Origin: Sphingomonadaceae bacterium PASS1 | GTDB lineage: Bacteria > Pseudomonadota > Alphaproteobacteria > Sphingomonadales > Sphingomonadaceae | Direction of reading: 5' to 3' | Length of the DNA stretch: 64,000 nucleotides | Assembly (NCBI GenBank): GCA_002255985.1 | Contig: NKIR01000011.1 | Location: 1-64,000 of the forward strand | In this document: positions 38,978 to 47,273 of the stretch, piece by piece | Numbering within the stretch: the stretch's first letter is position 1 | Layout of the letters: every line of letters starts with the position of its first letter | The notes under the pieces: generated by a model | What the model was told of the DNA's origin: nothing | The model's database searches: none | What the model saw: only the letters and a program-made list of their open reading frames with translations | Translations under genes and position numbers: made by a program

Positions 38978-39598
38978 CTATACCGATGGGCAGTTGGCTT
39001 GGACTGGTGCGTCGTAGGTTGTCTGTTCGCCATAAGGCTGGTTCGCGAGAATGGAGTTTGATTCCAGTTCGACATTCGCTGGCCAGCCGAGCATTGGTGC
39101 CAACGGGAAAAGGCGCGGGTAGCTAACCGTGAACTTGATGATCACGATGTCTTTGGCGCCGCCTTGCCCGTCGGATCCGCCATCTGAGTCCCAAACGCCG
39201 TTTTCGTTTGCATCCATAAAGCTTTCGCCGGGGTCGCATTTTAAATTAGCGGTGAGCGGTGGTTCAATAACAGTTTCAGCGCGCGCCAGTGCCGCCTCCG
39301 AAAAGGTTTTGTAATAGCGTCTGGTTGCCGTGATCGTAGCACCAGGAGCGAGATCGAGTATCGCCGATTTTACCCGCAGATCGACAAGCTCTTGCGCCGT
39401 TAAGGTAGATGAACCTTCCAATGATGAGCTTCGTGCCGCGTTCTGCATGGCACCATCGAGAGTGGCGCGGACGAAATAGGAGTGCCCGATATCCATCGTA
39501 CCCAGCATCATTACCATGACCACAGGTGCAATCAGGCCGAACTCCATTATGGACGCGCCATCCTCATGCCCTCTGAATGTTGTGATCATCGGAAACAC
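38978..39598 (-). CDS. TadE family protein
   Basis: This 206-residue protein starts with a TadE motif (HEDGASIMEFGLIAPVVMV, residues 11-29) and one membrane segment. An exported region follows, with a striking Asp/Gly segment (ANENGVWDSDGGSDGQGG) that might bind calcium. It lies between the other TadE gene and the VWA-bearing TadG-like gene in one leftward operon. A surface or pilus role is by family only. Confidence 0.8.
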   Translation of the reverse strand: MFPMITTFRGHEDGASIMEFGLIAPVVMVMMLGTMDIGHSYFVRATLDGAMQNAARSSSLEGSSTLTAQELVDLRVKSAILDLAPGATITATRRYYKTFSEAALARAETVIEPPLTANLKCDPGESFMDANENGVWDSDGGSDGQGGAKDIVIIKFTVSYPRLFPLAPMLGWPANVELESNSILANQPYGEQTTYDAPVQANCPSV

Positions 39599-39603
39599 GG
39601 TCC

Positions 39604-41760
39604 TTATTGCGTCAGACGAAGCGCTGAAATTTCAGCAGCAATCGCTTTGAAGTTACTGACCAATGACGAAACGCTGGCTGCCTGAAAAAATTTACCCGGC
39701 GTTGCGCAAGCTTCCAATCTGTCGTTCGTCGCAGAATCCACGTTTCCGTAAGATACAACCCATAGATTGATATTCTTGTTTTTGATTGCCGTGCAAATTG
39801 CGGCTGTGCGGGCGTCCGTCATAGCATTCAGTTGGCTATTGGTTGGCGCGGTGCCAGTTGGCGTCTGTCTGCGATCGTACCAGTGCACACCATAAGCCGA
39901 ATAGTCGTCGTTTACGACGTTTGTCTCACCATCGGTCATAAACACCATGTGGCGCTCAATCGTCATGTTGGTCGGAGCATTTAAAGCGGCAAAAATGCCA
40001 GTCGGCGACATAATACGCGCGCCCCATAGCAGTCCGATGTCGTGATATGTGTTGCCGTCGGTTGTCAGACTGTTCACATAAGTGCGGAAATCGGTAGGCG
40101 TCCAAGTTTGATATTTTTTTGCTGCCGTTGGGCAGTAATCATTAGGTATGGGCATTGAGACACCATCATTGCGGCCTACCCATACATTTGAATTTGTACG
40201 CGTTGATGAACGGCTCTTGCCTCCATTTCGGTCCGTACCAACTAGATAGCGCTCCCATATTGCACTCGGGAGCATCGGTCCCCACTGTGATGCGACGTTG
40301 GATGTCGTCGGCGCCAGATCGATGTTCATATCGAGCGCGGCTGAAGGGATCGGATCCCAGTCGTCAGAAGGATCGCTGTCCGGCCCACGGAAGGTTTGCC
40401 GTTCTTCGATGCACCCGTTCCAGCCGACCGTCGTGTTCGCGCCATCTGTTCCGATTGGCAACTGTACCGAGGACCGCCAGGAGTTTGTCCCAGTGTCTTT
40501 GAGGCTGCTAACGTTAAATGTGACAGGCTTGTAGGTCCAACCTGAAAAATACGTGTTTCGCGACCAAGTAATGGATGTGGTCGTTCTCGTCGTGATGGTG
40601 CGGTTGTTTTGCGAAGTATCGCGATACTGCAAAAGGCATGTGCCCCGCTTTTTGGGATTGCTGTTAGCAGTATAATTATATCGGTAAGATCGCGTAGCTG
40701 TGAACGTTATCTGCTGGTACGTTTTTGTAAGGACGGCTTCCGGATCAACCGGTACGGCGGGTGACTGCGAAGAAAAGTCCGTTGGCCCGGTTGTCGTGAG
40801 AGTTTCCACAGGCGGCTTGGTTAAACTCGCGCATTCCGACGCCGTCGTACTGGAATTCCAGTTGTATCGTGTCCGCCCGACAACGATATCTTGACCGGTA
40901 TCGTTCCAAACGGTGTCTGCAACCGTTGTGTTTACTGTACTTACAGTGGTTGGTGTGCTTTCCGTTCCGTACGTCGGGCTTGCATTGGTATCAGTGGAGA
41001 TTGTCGCTTCTCGCGACTGGTAAGTCCATTGGTCGGCCATGTAATCGAGGGGCAATAAATGGCCTACATTGACATTGACTGCATAAGGCACAAAACCAAA
41101 GCGCAGTTGCACGCTGCCCAAGTTGGACCCAACGGGGTCAGCCGTTTCACCACAATCGGAAGGTGTGATATCCGTGATGTTTTGCTTTGCCAGCGCTTCG
41201 TAAAAGCATTTCACCGCCTTACGCAGGCCCGAAATCTTGGTTTCTGAGGACCCAGAGGCCGTCTGATCCATGGACCCTGTGGTATCCAGCACGAACATAA
41301 CGTCGGTGTTTGGAATGCGCAGTTCTGCCTGGCACGTCACTTCAACAGCTTGGGATTCTTGGCCAAGCACCTGCATCAACGCCATTGGAACGGTGACAGA
41401 TGCGGAACCAGTAACGTTCCCGTTAGCTTCGGCGAAGCTACGGACAAGGCCGGTCGTGCCATAAGCGCCGCTTGGGAAGTTCTGGTCAAACATCTTTAGC
41501 GCTTGTGTATTCGCGGTATTGTTATTTGCGGCCCAAGTTCCCACACCCATCGCTTTACGACCCATGAGCGCGCCGGCATCACAAGCACCTTGCAACCGCG
41601 ATTGAGTAAGATAGAGGCGGCTCATGTCAACACCGCCACCCACAAGACCAATGACTGGAATCACCGCTGCAGCAAGAATAGCAACGATATTGCCTTCTTC
41701 ATTCTTCAGCAGGCGCGACATAAAGCCAGAAACTTGGTGGGCCTCGACATTCTTGATCAC
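39604..41760 (-). CDS. TadG-like protein with VWA domain
   Basis: I choose a GTG at 41760 because AGGGGA stands eight bases upstream; a longer frame to 41799 lacks such a site. The 718-residue protein begins with the TadE/G-like anchor (EEGNIVAILAAAVIPVIG) and continues with a VWA domain whose metal site reads DTTGSMD. A long Thr/Ser-rich insertion separates this from the later VWA strand VFMTDGETN. Such proteins are exported and thought to sit at the pilus base or cell surface. It leads a three-gene Tad-like operon. Confidence 0.85.
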   Translation of the reverse strand: MIKNVEAHQVSGFMSRLLKNEEGNIVAILAAAVIPVIGLVGGGVDMSRLYLTQSRLQGACDAGALMGRKAMGVGTWAANNNTANTQALKMFDQNFPSGAYGTTGLVRSFAEANGNVTGSASVTVPMALMQVLGQESQAVEVTCQAELRIPNTDVMFVLDTTGSMDQTASGSSETKISGLRKAVKCFYEALAKQNITDITPSDCGETADPVGSNLGSVQLRFGFVPYAVNVNVGHLLPLDYMADQWTYQSREATISTDTNASPTYGTESTPTTVSTVNTTVADTVWNDTGQDIVVGRTRYNWNSSTTASECASLTKPPVETLTTTGPTDFSSQSPAVPVDPEAVLTKTYQQITFTATRSYRYNYTANSNPKKRGTCLLQYRDTSQNNRTITTRTTTSITWSRNTYFSGWTYKPVTFNVSSLKDTGTNSWRSSVQLPIGTDGANTTVGWNGCIEERQTFRGPDSDPSDDWDPIPSAALDMNIDLAPTTSNVASQWGPMLPSAIWERYLVGTDRNGGKSRSSTRTNSNVWVGRNDGVSMPIPNDYCPTAAKKYQTWTPTDFRTYVNSLTTDGNTYHDIGLLWGARIMSPTGIFAALNAPTNMTIERHMVFMTDGETNVVNDDYSAYGVHWYDRRQTPTGTAPTNSQLNAMTDARTAAICTAIKNKNINLWVVSYGNVDSATNDRLEACATPGKFFQAASVSSLVSNFKAIAAEISALRLTQ

Positions 41761-41892
41761 GGTGGTTGTCCCCTGGTTTCCACAATGGATTCTCGACACC
41801 CTCTGCGCGCGTCGTAGTAAGTGTTGTTTGAAGGAGCAGGGTTACCCAACTGTTAACCATAGAAAATTTATTGACGTGAAACGAATGTCGAC

Positions 41893-42492
41893 ATGAATGG
41901 TATCCCGTTACAACTGCCGCCTCCGGCCAACCTCGCTATGGCCTACACACCGGTTGCATTTCGGCCTGCTTTTGACCTGATGCTTCAACTGGATGCGCGA
42001 TTTGCAGATATCGTGCGAAAAGCGCGTGAGCCAATGATTGCGCAAATCAAATTGGCATGGTGGCGTGATGCATTTGCAGCCGAACCAGCGTTACGACCAA
42101 AGGGCGAACCTTTACTGCAAGCCCTTGGCGCGTGTGGGGATATTATTCCACTGTCAGCATTAGAGGACTTAGTCTCGGCATGGGAGTTATTGCTGGGCGA
42201 GGGGCAGTGGGCCGCACAGGACGTTGAAAAACATGCCGCGTTGCGTGGGGGCGCGATTTTTGGATCCTATGTAGTTTGGATAGGCGAGGCATGTGATATC
42301 AGCGCTTTGTCACACCAATGGGCTCTTGACGCGTTGCGTCTTGAATTCCCGTCAAAATTGAGCGTCCCCAATAACCAGCCGCTTCCGGCTTTGCCAAAAG
42401 GCCGAAAACTCCGTCCCTTATCCATTCTCGCAATGTCGGTTCGCAATGTGTCCGGACCGCGGCTTATCGGCCACGCCTTGACGGGCTGGTAG
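41893..42492 (+). CDS. Squalene/phytoene synthase-like protein (probably non-catalytic)
   Basis: The 199-residue protein has the start of the squalene/phytoene synthase fold (FRPAFDLMLQLDARFADIVRKA given here as LMLQLDARFADIVRK, then MIAQIKLAWWRDA). It is shorter than true synthases (about 280-300), and I do not find the two Asp-rich DxxxD motifs that bind magnesium diphosphate. It resembles the NDUFAF6-type relatives associated with complex I assembly more than a carotenoid or hopanoid enzyme. It stands alone, divergent from the TadG gene. Confidence 0.65.
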   Translation: MNGIPLQLPPPANLAMAYTPVAFRPAFDLMLQLDARFADIVRKAREPMIAQIKLAWWRDAFAAEPALRPKGEPLLQALGACGDIIPLSALEDLVSAWELLLGEGQWAAQDVEKHAALRGGAIFGSYVVWIGEACDISALSHQWALDALRLEFPSKLSVPNNQPLPALPKGRKLRPLSILAMSVRNVSGPRLIGHALTGW

Positions 42493-42526
42493 CTTTGTGG
42501 CCCTATTGCCATGACGTCATCATGGG

Positions 42527-43000
42527 TTGAAGGTCATGCAGCGGATATTGGTCGGTGGAGTAGCGGCATTGTTGCTCGTTGGTTCCGGACTTTGGTTCTG
42601 GCAGACACAAGCAAATCAGCCGAACCTGATCCAGGCCGCCCCACCGCCTGAAGTGATTTCTGATGCCTTACCCCAAGCGGGGCCCAATGCGCCCGCGTTC
42701 GGCCTCGCGCCGCCGACACCGCCCGAAGCGCCAAAGGCCAGTCGTGAGGAAATGCGCTCCAACCGTTATGACCGCAACAGGGACGAGCTTGTTTCCCGCC
42801 TCGAAATGATGGGCAGCCGAACGAAGGCGTTCAAGGCATTGGACCGCGATGGCAACAATCTGCTCACCTTTGAAGAATGGGCAGGGACCACCGGAGAACG
42901 CTTTGCCGGCGCGGACAAGAACAAGGACCAGTTACTCACCCGCAAGGAATTTGCGCAGACCAGGCCAAAACAGGCCGCAAAGCCGGGATGCCGTTGTTAA
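42527..43000 (+). CDS. Membrane-anchored EF-hand protein
   Basis: Residues about 7-27 form a signal anchor, followed by a Pro-rich linker (about 35-75) and two EF-hand loops, [13 protein letters not shown] and [13 protein letters not shown], each with the 12-residue calcium pattern. The 157-residue product should bind calcium in the periplasm; the partner is unknown. Its stop overlaps the 3' end of trmFO on the opposite strand by four bases. Confidence 0.8.
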   Translation: MKVMQRILVGGVAALLLVGSGLWFWQTQANQPNLIQAAPPPEVISDALPQAGPNAPAFGLAPPTPPEAPKASREEMRSNRYDRNRDELVSRLEMMGSRTKAFKALDRDGNNLLTFEEWAGTTGERFAGADKNKDQLLTRKEFAQTRPKQAAKPGCRC

Positions 43001-44334
43001 GCCGCAACCTTCTGTGCGCTGATCCAATTGTTTAAGTCCGTCCGCGCACGGCCCGTCATCGCGGCCTTGCGCGATTTTTTGTGCACTTTTTCGTCCAGCG
43101 GCGCGAAGAGCCCGAAATTGATGTTCATGGGTTGATAGTCATCGGCGAGCGCATCCCCCGTGATGTGCCCAAGAAGCGCACCGAGCGCGGTGGTTGTCGG
43201 CGGCGGTGTCACGGTTCGGCCGGAAATCTCCGCCGCGGTCATAATCCCCGCGATCAGCCCAACCGCGCTGCTTTCGACATAGCCTTCGCAGCCCGTGATC
43301 TGTCCGGCAAAGCGGATATGCGGCGATGATTTCAGGCGGAGCTGACGGTCCAAGAGGATCGGCGAGCGAATGAATGTATTGCGGTGCAAGCCGCCAAGCC
43401 GAGCAAATTCGGCCTTTTCCAGCCCAGGGATGGTGCGCAGCAGTTCAACCTGTGCGCCATGTTTCATCTTGGTTTGAAACCCGACCATGTTCCACAAAGT
43501 GCCCTGCTTATTGTCCTGACGCAGCTGCACCACGGCATGGGCCCAGCGCCCGGTGCGCGGATTATCCAAGCCGACGGGCTTCATCGGGCCAAAACGGAGC
43601 GTATCCAACCCGCGCGAGGCCATGACCTCAATGGGCATGCATCCTTCGAAATAAGGGGTGTTGGTTTCCCATTCTTTGAATTCCGATTTTTCGGAATCAA
43701 TCAAACCTTGGTGAAAGGCGCGATATTGCGCTTCATCCATCGGGCAATTGATATAGTCCTTACCTTCGCCCTTGTCCCAGCGTGATGCGTACCATGCGAT
43801 ATCCATGTCGATGCTGTCATGGTACACAATCGGCGCAATTGCGTCGAAAAACGCAAGACGGTCCTCGCCGGTTTTCGCCATGATGCTTTCGGCAAGGTTG
43901 GTCGCGGTCAATGGACCCGTGGCGATGATGACAGGGCGGTCTGCCGGAATAACATCCACACGCTCGCGCACGATGTCGATATTCGGATTATTTTCCAGAT
44001 GCTTGGTAACCGTTTCTGAAAAAATATCACGATCAACCGCCAGAGCCGATCCGGCGGGAACCTTCGCGACTTCAGCCGCCTGCATGATCAGCGATCCCAG
44101 ATCGCGCATTTCCTGATGCAAAAGGCCCACGGCGTTATTTTCTGCATCATCCGAACGAAAGCTGTTTGAACATACCAGTTCGGCAAGCCCATCGGTCTGG
44201 TGCGCTGGCGTCATGTCGCCGGAACCGCGCATTTCCGAGAGCTTTACCCGCATCCCGCGCTGCGCCAATTGCCAAGCTGCCTCGCACCCTGCCAAGCCGC
44301 CACCGATAATTTGAACGTCATATGATATGGTCAT
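42997..44334 (-). CDS. trmFO: Methylenetetrahydrofolate-tRNA-(uracil-54-C5)-methyltransferase TrmFO
   Basis: TrmFO uses methylenetetrahydrofolate and FADH2 to methylate uridine 54 of tRNA (ribothymidine). The 445-residue protein starts with a flavin-binding [13 protein letters not shown] (residues 9-21). It then has the family signature [12 protein letters not shown], which includes a conserved Cys, and a late [16 protein letters not shown]. It lies back to back with nnrD. Confidence 0.95.
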   Translation of the reverse strand: MTISYDVQIIGGGLAGCEAAWQLAQRGMRVKLSEMRGSGDMTPAHQTDGLAELVCSNSFRSDDAENNAVGLLHQEMRDLGSLIMQAAEVAKVPAGSALAVDRDIFSETVTKHLENNPNIDIVRERVDVIPADRPVIIATGPLTATNLAESIMAKTGEDRLAFFDAIAPIVYHDSIDMDIAWYASRWDKGEGKDYINCPMDEAQYRAFHQGLIDSEKSEFKEWETNTPYFEGCMPIEVMASRGLDTLRFGPMKPVGLDNPRTGRWAHAVVQLRQDNKQGTLWNMVGFQTKMKHGAQVELLRTIPGLEKAEFARLGGLHRNTFIRSPILLDRQLRLKSSPHIRFAGQITGCEGYVESSAVGLIAGIMTAAEISGRTVTPPPTTTALGALLGHITGDALADDYQPMNINFGLFAPLDEKVHKKSRKAAMTGRARTDLNNWISAQKVAA

Positions 44335-44391
44335 GTGGGGCGGCTATCAAAAATCTTTGGCGCTGCACAGGTAAAAGCGGCAAGATGGACT

Positions 44392-45246
44392 ATGGGATTT
44401 ACGCTTAAACTCACCAAAGACCGCACGATCACCCGGCCAACGCTGGTGCCGCCGCCATCCGACGCGCATAAATATAGTCGGGGCCATGCGATGGTATGGA
44501 GCGGCCCGCCGTTGCACAGCGGCGCATCGCGCTTGGCGGCGCGGGCGGCTTTGGCCGTGGGCGCAGGGCTGGTGACCATATTCGGCGACAAGGCCGCGCT
44601 TTTGGAACAGGCTGCACATGTCACCGCGATCATGTTGCGTGAGGCGGACGATGCGTTGGCGTGTATCGACCGCCGCGTGACAGCGCTCGCGATTGGGCCG
44701 GGGGCAGGGGCGGGCATCGCGGATATTGTCTGCGCGCTGCTGAAGCGCGATATACCGATGGTGCTGGATGCCGATGCCATCACCGCGTTCGATGGCGATC
44801 CTGCGCGGCTTTTCGAAAATCTGAGTTCAAATGACGTCATGACCCCGCATGCCGGCGAATTTGCGCGGTTGTTTCCCGATATCGATCTCGCAGATCGCGC
44901 GGCGGCTGCGTTGTCTGCGGCGGAGCGGTCGGGGGCGGTGGTCCTTTTGAAGGGTCCGCGAACGTTCATCGCCGCGCCCGACGGACGTTTTGCCGTCAAC
45001 CGCCATGCATCGCCATGGCTGGCAACCGCGGGGTCGGGCGATGTGCTGACCGGCCTGATCTGCGGATTGATGGCACAAGGCATATCCGCCTTTGACGCCG
45101 CCTGCATGGGCGCGTGGTTGCATGGCGACATCGGCGTGCGTGCGGGTCCGGGGCTGACCGCGGATAAGATGATGGACCATATTCCACTTGTCTTGCGCGG
45201 TTGTTTGAACGATGAATCGGTGGATGACACTGGACCTCGCACATAA
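44392..45246 (+). CDS. nnrD: ADP-dependent NAD(P)H-hydrate dehydratase
   Basis: NnrD repairs hydrated NAD(P)H. This is the stand-alone C-terminal YjeF/ribokinase-like domain; the NnrE epimerase half common in E. coli YjeF is absent. Landmarks are GHAMVWSGPPLHSGASRLAARAA (partly quoted: SGPPLHSGASRLAA), AIGPGAG, DADAIT, VLLKGPRTFIA and the catalytic GSGDVLTGLICG. I take the ATG at 44392 (MGFTLKLT); a GTG at 44335 would abut the trmFO start. It overlaps yhhN by 35 bases. Confidence 0.9.
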   Translation: MGFTLKLTKDRTITRPTLVPPPSDAHKYSRGHAMVWSGPPLHSGASRLAARAALAVGAGLVTIFGDKAALLEQAAHVTAIMLREADDALACIDRRVTALAIGPGAGAGIADIVCALLKRDIPMVLDADAITAFDGDPARLFENLSSNDVMTPHAGEFARLFPDIDLADRAAAALSAAERSGAVVLLKGPRTFIAAPDGRFAVNRHASPWLATAGSGDVLTGLICGLMAQGISAFDAACMGAWLHGDIGVRAGPGLTADKMMDHIPLVLRGCLNDESVDDTGPRT

Positions 45247-45907
45247 ACGACCATGGCTTTTGGCCAGCCTGATCGCCGGGATAAGCTTTCCGGCAACATG
45301 GCTATTTCTCCCGCTTGAGGGTGGATTGATCGCCCTCGTCTGGAAAATGGCGGCCGTCGGCTTGCTGGTGCCCTTTGCGCTGCACCGGCATCATGTGGGG
45401 GAATTTGTGCCCTTGGCGGTCATATTGGCCTTTTATGCGCTGGGCGACGGTTTGATTGAATTAAGCATGGTCGCAGGTGCTTTGGCCTTTGCCGCCGGTC
45501 ATCTGGTCGCCATCTGGCTGTATTTCCGGCACAGGCGTGTGGGGCCGACGTTTAGCCAGAAACTGCTAGCCATCGCGATTTTCCTGCTGCCGCCGGTGAT
45601 TGCATATGGCCTGCCGCCGACCACCGACGAAGCGGTTCAAGTTGCGGCCTATAGCGTCATTTTGGCCGCGATGGCGGCGATGGCGTGGAGCAGCAACTTC
45701 CCGCGTTACCGTGTCGGGATCGGCGCGGTTTTGTTTGTTATTTCCGACTTGCTGATATTCGCGGAACTTGGCCCTCTCGCAAATTCCAAGGTTTCGGGCA
45801 TCGCGATCTGGTATCTTTATTATTTCGGTGTGTTGCTGATTGCGGTCGGCGTGGCGCAGACCTTGTTCAAACGCGGGCATTATGCCGCAGGCGAAGAGCG
45901 CGATTAA
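45212..45907 (+). CDS. YhhN family membrane protein (lysoplasmalogenase-like)
   Basis: The 231-residue integral membrane protein has about eight hydrophobic segments and the YhhN/TMEM86 pattern: ALGDGLIE (conserved Asp/Glu), FAAGHLVAIWLY, and GIGAVLFVISDLLIF. The human relative TMEM86B hydrolyses lysoplasmalogen; the bacterial function is unsettled. The start lies inside the end of nnrD, giving a coupled pair, and an ATG four codons later is an alternative. Confidence 0.85.
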   Translation: MNRWMTLDLAHKRPWLLASLIAGISFPATWLFLPLEGGLIALVWKMAAVGLLVPFALHRHHVGEFVPLAVILAFYALGDGLIELSMVAGALAFAAGHLVAIWLYFRHRRVGPTFSQKLLAIAIFLLPPVIAYGLPPTTDEAVQVAAYSVILAAMAAMAWSSNFPRYRVGIGAVLFVISDLLIFAELGPLANSKVSGIAIWYLYYFGVLLIAVGVAQTLFKRGHYAAGEERD

Positions 45908-45932
45908 GCTGACGCCTGTTGGCGCGGCGTTC

Positions 45933-45987
45933 TAAAGCGACAAAGGCGGCCAGCGACGATGTTTTGATTGTCTCGTTTGTCGCTTTA
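45933..45987. repeat. 12-bp perfect inverted repeat with 31-base spacer
   Basis: TAAAGCGACAAA (45933-45944) and TTTGTCGCTTTA (45976-45987) are exact reverse complements in the 205-base space between the convergent yhhN and DUF3089 genes. The long AT-richer spacer and lack of a U run make it an imperfect terminator; it may be a bidirectional stop or a protein site. Confidence 0.5.
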
Positions 45988-46112
45988 ACTATGACATTGC
46001 GTTTTGGGACATTCACAAAATATCGACATTGAGAAAGAGCGGCCAAGTCAGTTGGTTGCATGCAGGATCTCAAATCAAATCCTACATTGCAACCGTCGTT
46101 AGAAAATGGTTA

Positions 46113-47273
46113 TCAGCGCCCGCGCGCTTTCCATGCCGCCAACTGCACGGGCACCAGATCCACCATATCCTGCATAACCAGCGACACGTCGATCAGGTGG
46201 AGTCCCCAATCCTGTGCGACAAATGCACCAAAGCGGACATCACCGCCGACATCGTCAATACGGGGATCAGCAGGGTCTGCGTTGATACGGACTGACAATA
46301 CATTTGCACCGTTTACCGTCACGCACTGCGCTGCGTATAGACCGGGAACCGCGACGGTCGGCGTCGTGACGGGGGCATTGTCTTTGGTCCAGCGCGGGCT
46401 ATCCGCCACCAAGTCCCCAATTCCGGCACCCGCAGGGAAAAGTGCGTGTACTGTAGCCATGCCTCCGCCAAGAGCAACGGGGTTGGCGCACATGGTTTCC
46501 TGCGCGGGGTCGGGCACACGGCCAAAACGGCCATTTGCAGGTGGCGGCATGGTTTCGCGAAAACTTGTCCAGGCAATGACGCAATTTGTCTGCCCTGCTT
46601 TCCGGCACACCGGGGTCTGTTTCAAATCGGCACCCTGGTCCTTGCCCTTGGGCACAGCGACATTGGTGCCTGCGAGCATAGCCGACAACATCTGCGTCGC
46701 GGCGGGTTTTCCTTCGATTTCCTCGGCAATCAAGCGCTTGAGCAGTCCCGATCCTTGCGAATGTCCAACAAGAACAAATGGCCGCCCCTTGTTATCGGCC
46801 GCCATGTAGCGCCGCCACGCATCGCGCACGTCATTATAACGCAGCTCGGGGTCCATTGGGATGGGGTTGCCGGTCATGTTGGAACGCAACCAGCTTAAGG
46901 TCGATTGGCGATAGATCGGTGCGAAAGTTTGGCACACGGTGCCAAAACGCGCAAACTGCGCCTCAACGACACGGCGTTCTTCGTCATTGGCGATCATGTC
47001 GCTATTTCCGCCCGGGTCATATGACAAGGTCGGGTATACATAGAAACAATCGGCTTTAGGTGCTTTGGCCCGCATTACCGTTCGGACAGTGCGCGTTCCA
47101 TCTGGCGCAACCTCGGTTACGTCAAGGCTAGGCGTGCTGCACGCGTCACGGCGGCCTGGGCGGCAAAGCCAATTCTGTTCAAGCGCATAATCATTCGGCG
47201 CAGCAGCGGGAGCAGCAGGCGCGCTTTGCGTCGCGGCTGCAAGGACTGCGGCAATCACATGCGCTGTGCTCAT
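46113..47273 (-). CDS. DUF3089 alpha/beta-hydrolase, secreted
   Basis: The 386-residue protein has an N-terminal signal-like stretch (residues 1-23) and the DUF3089 core: DCFYVYPTLSYD, a nucleophile elbow GHSQGSG and a C-terminal His region. It should be a periplasmic esterase or lipase-like hydrolase; the substrate is unknown. Its ATG overlaps the gyrA stop by four bases, so it is probably transcribed with gyrA, an unusual partner. Confidence 0.82.
   Translation of the reverse strand: MSTAHVIAAVLAAATQSAPAAPAAAPNDYALEQNWLCRPGRRDACSTPSLDVTEVAPDGTRTVRTVMRAKAPKADCFYVYPTLSYDPGGNSDMIANDEERRVVEAQFARFGTVCQTFAPIYRQSTLSWLRSNMTGNPIPMDPELRYNDVRDAWRRYMAADNKGRPFVLVGHSQGSGLLKRLIAEEIEGKPAATQMLSAMLAGTNVAVPKGKDQGADLKQTPVCRKAGQTNCVIAWTSFRETMPPPANGRFGRVPDPAQETMCANPVALGGGMATVHALFPAGAGIGDLVADSPRWTKDNAPVTTPTVAVPGLYAAQCVTVNGANVLSVRINADPADPRIDDVGGDVRFGAFVAQDWGLHLIDVSLVMQDMVDLVPVQLAAWKARGR

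Noticed and set aside
44331-45299. 322-codon minus-strand frame across nnrD
   Set aside because: Shadow of nnrD; Ser/Ala/Arg-rich translation without domain features.
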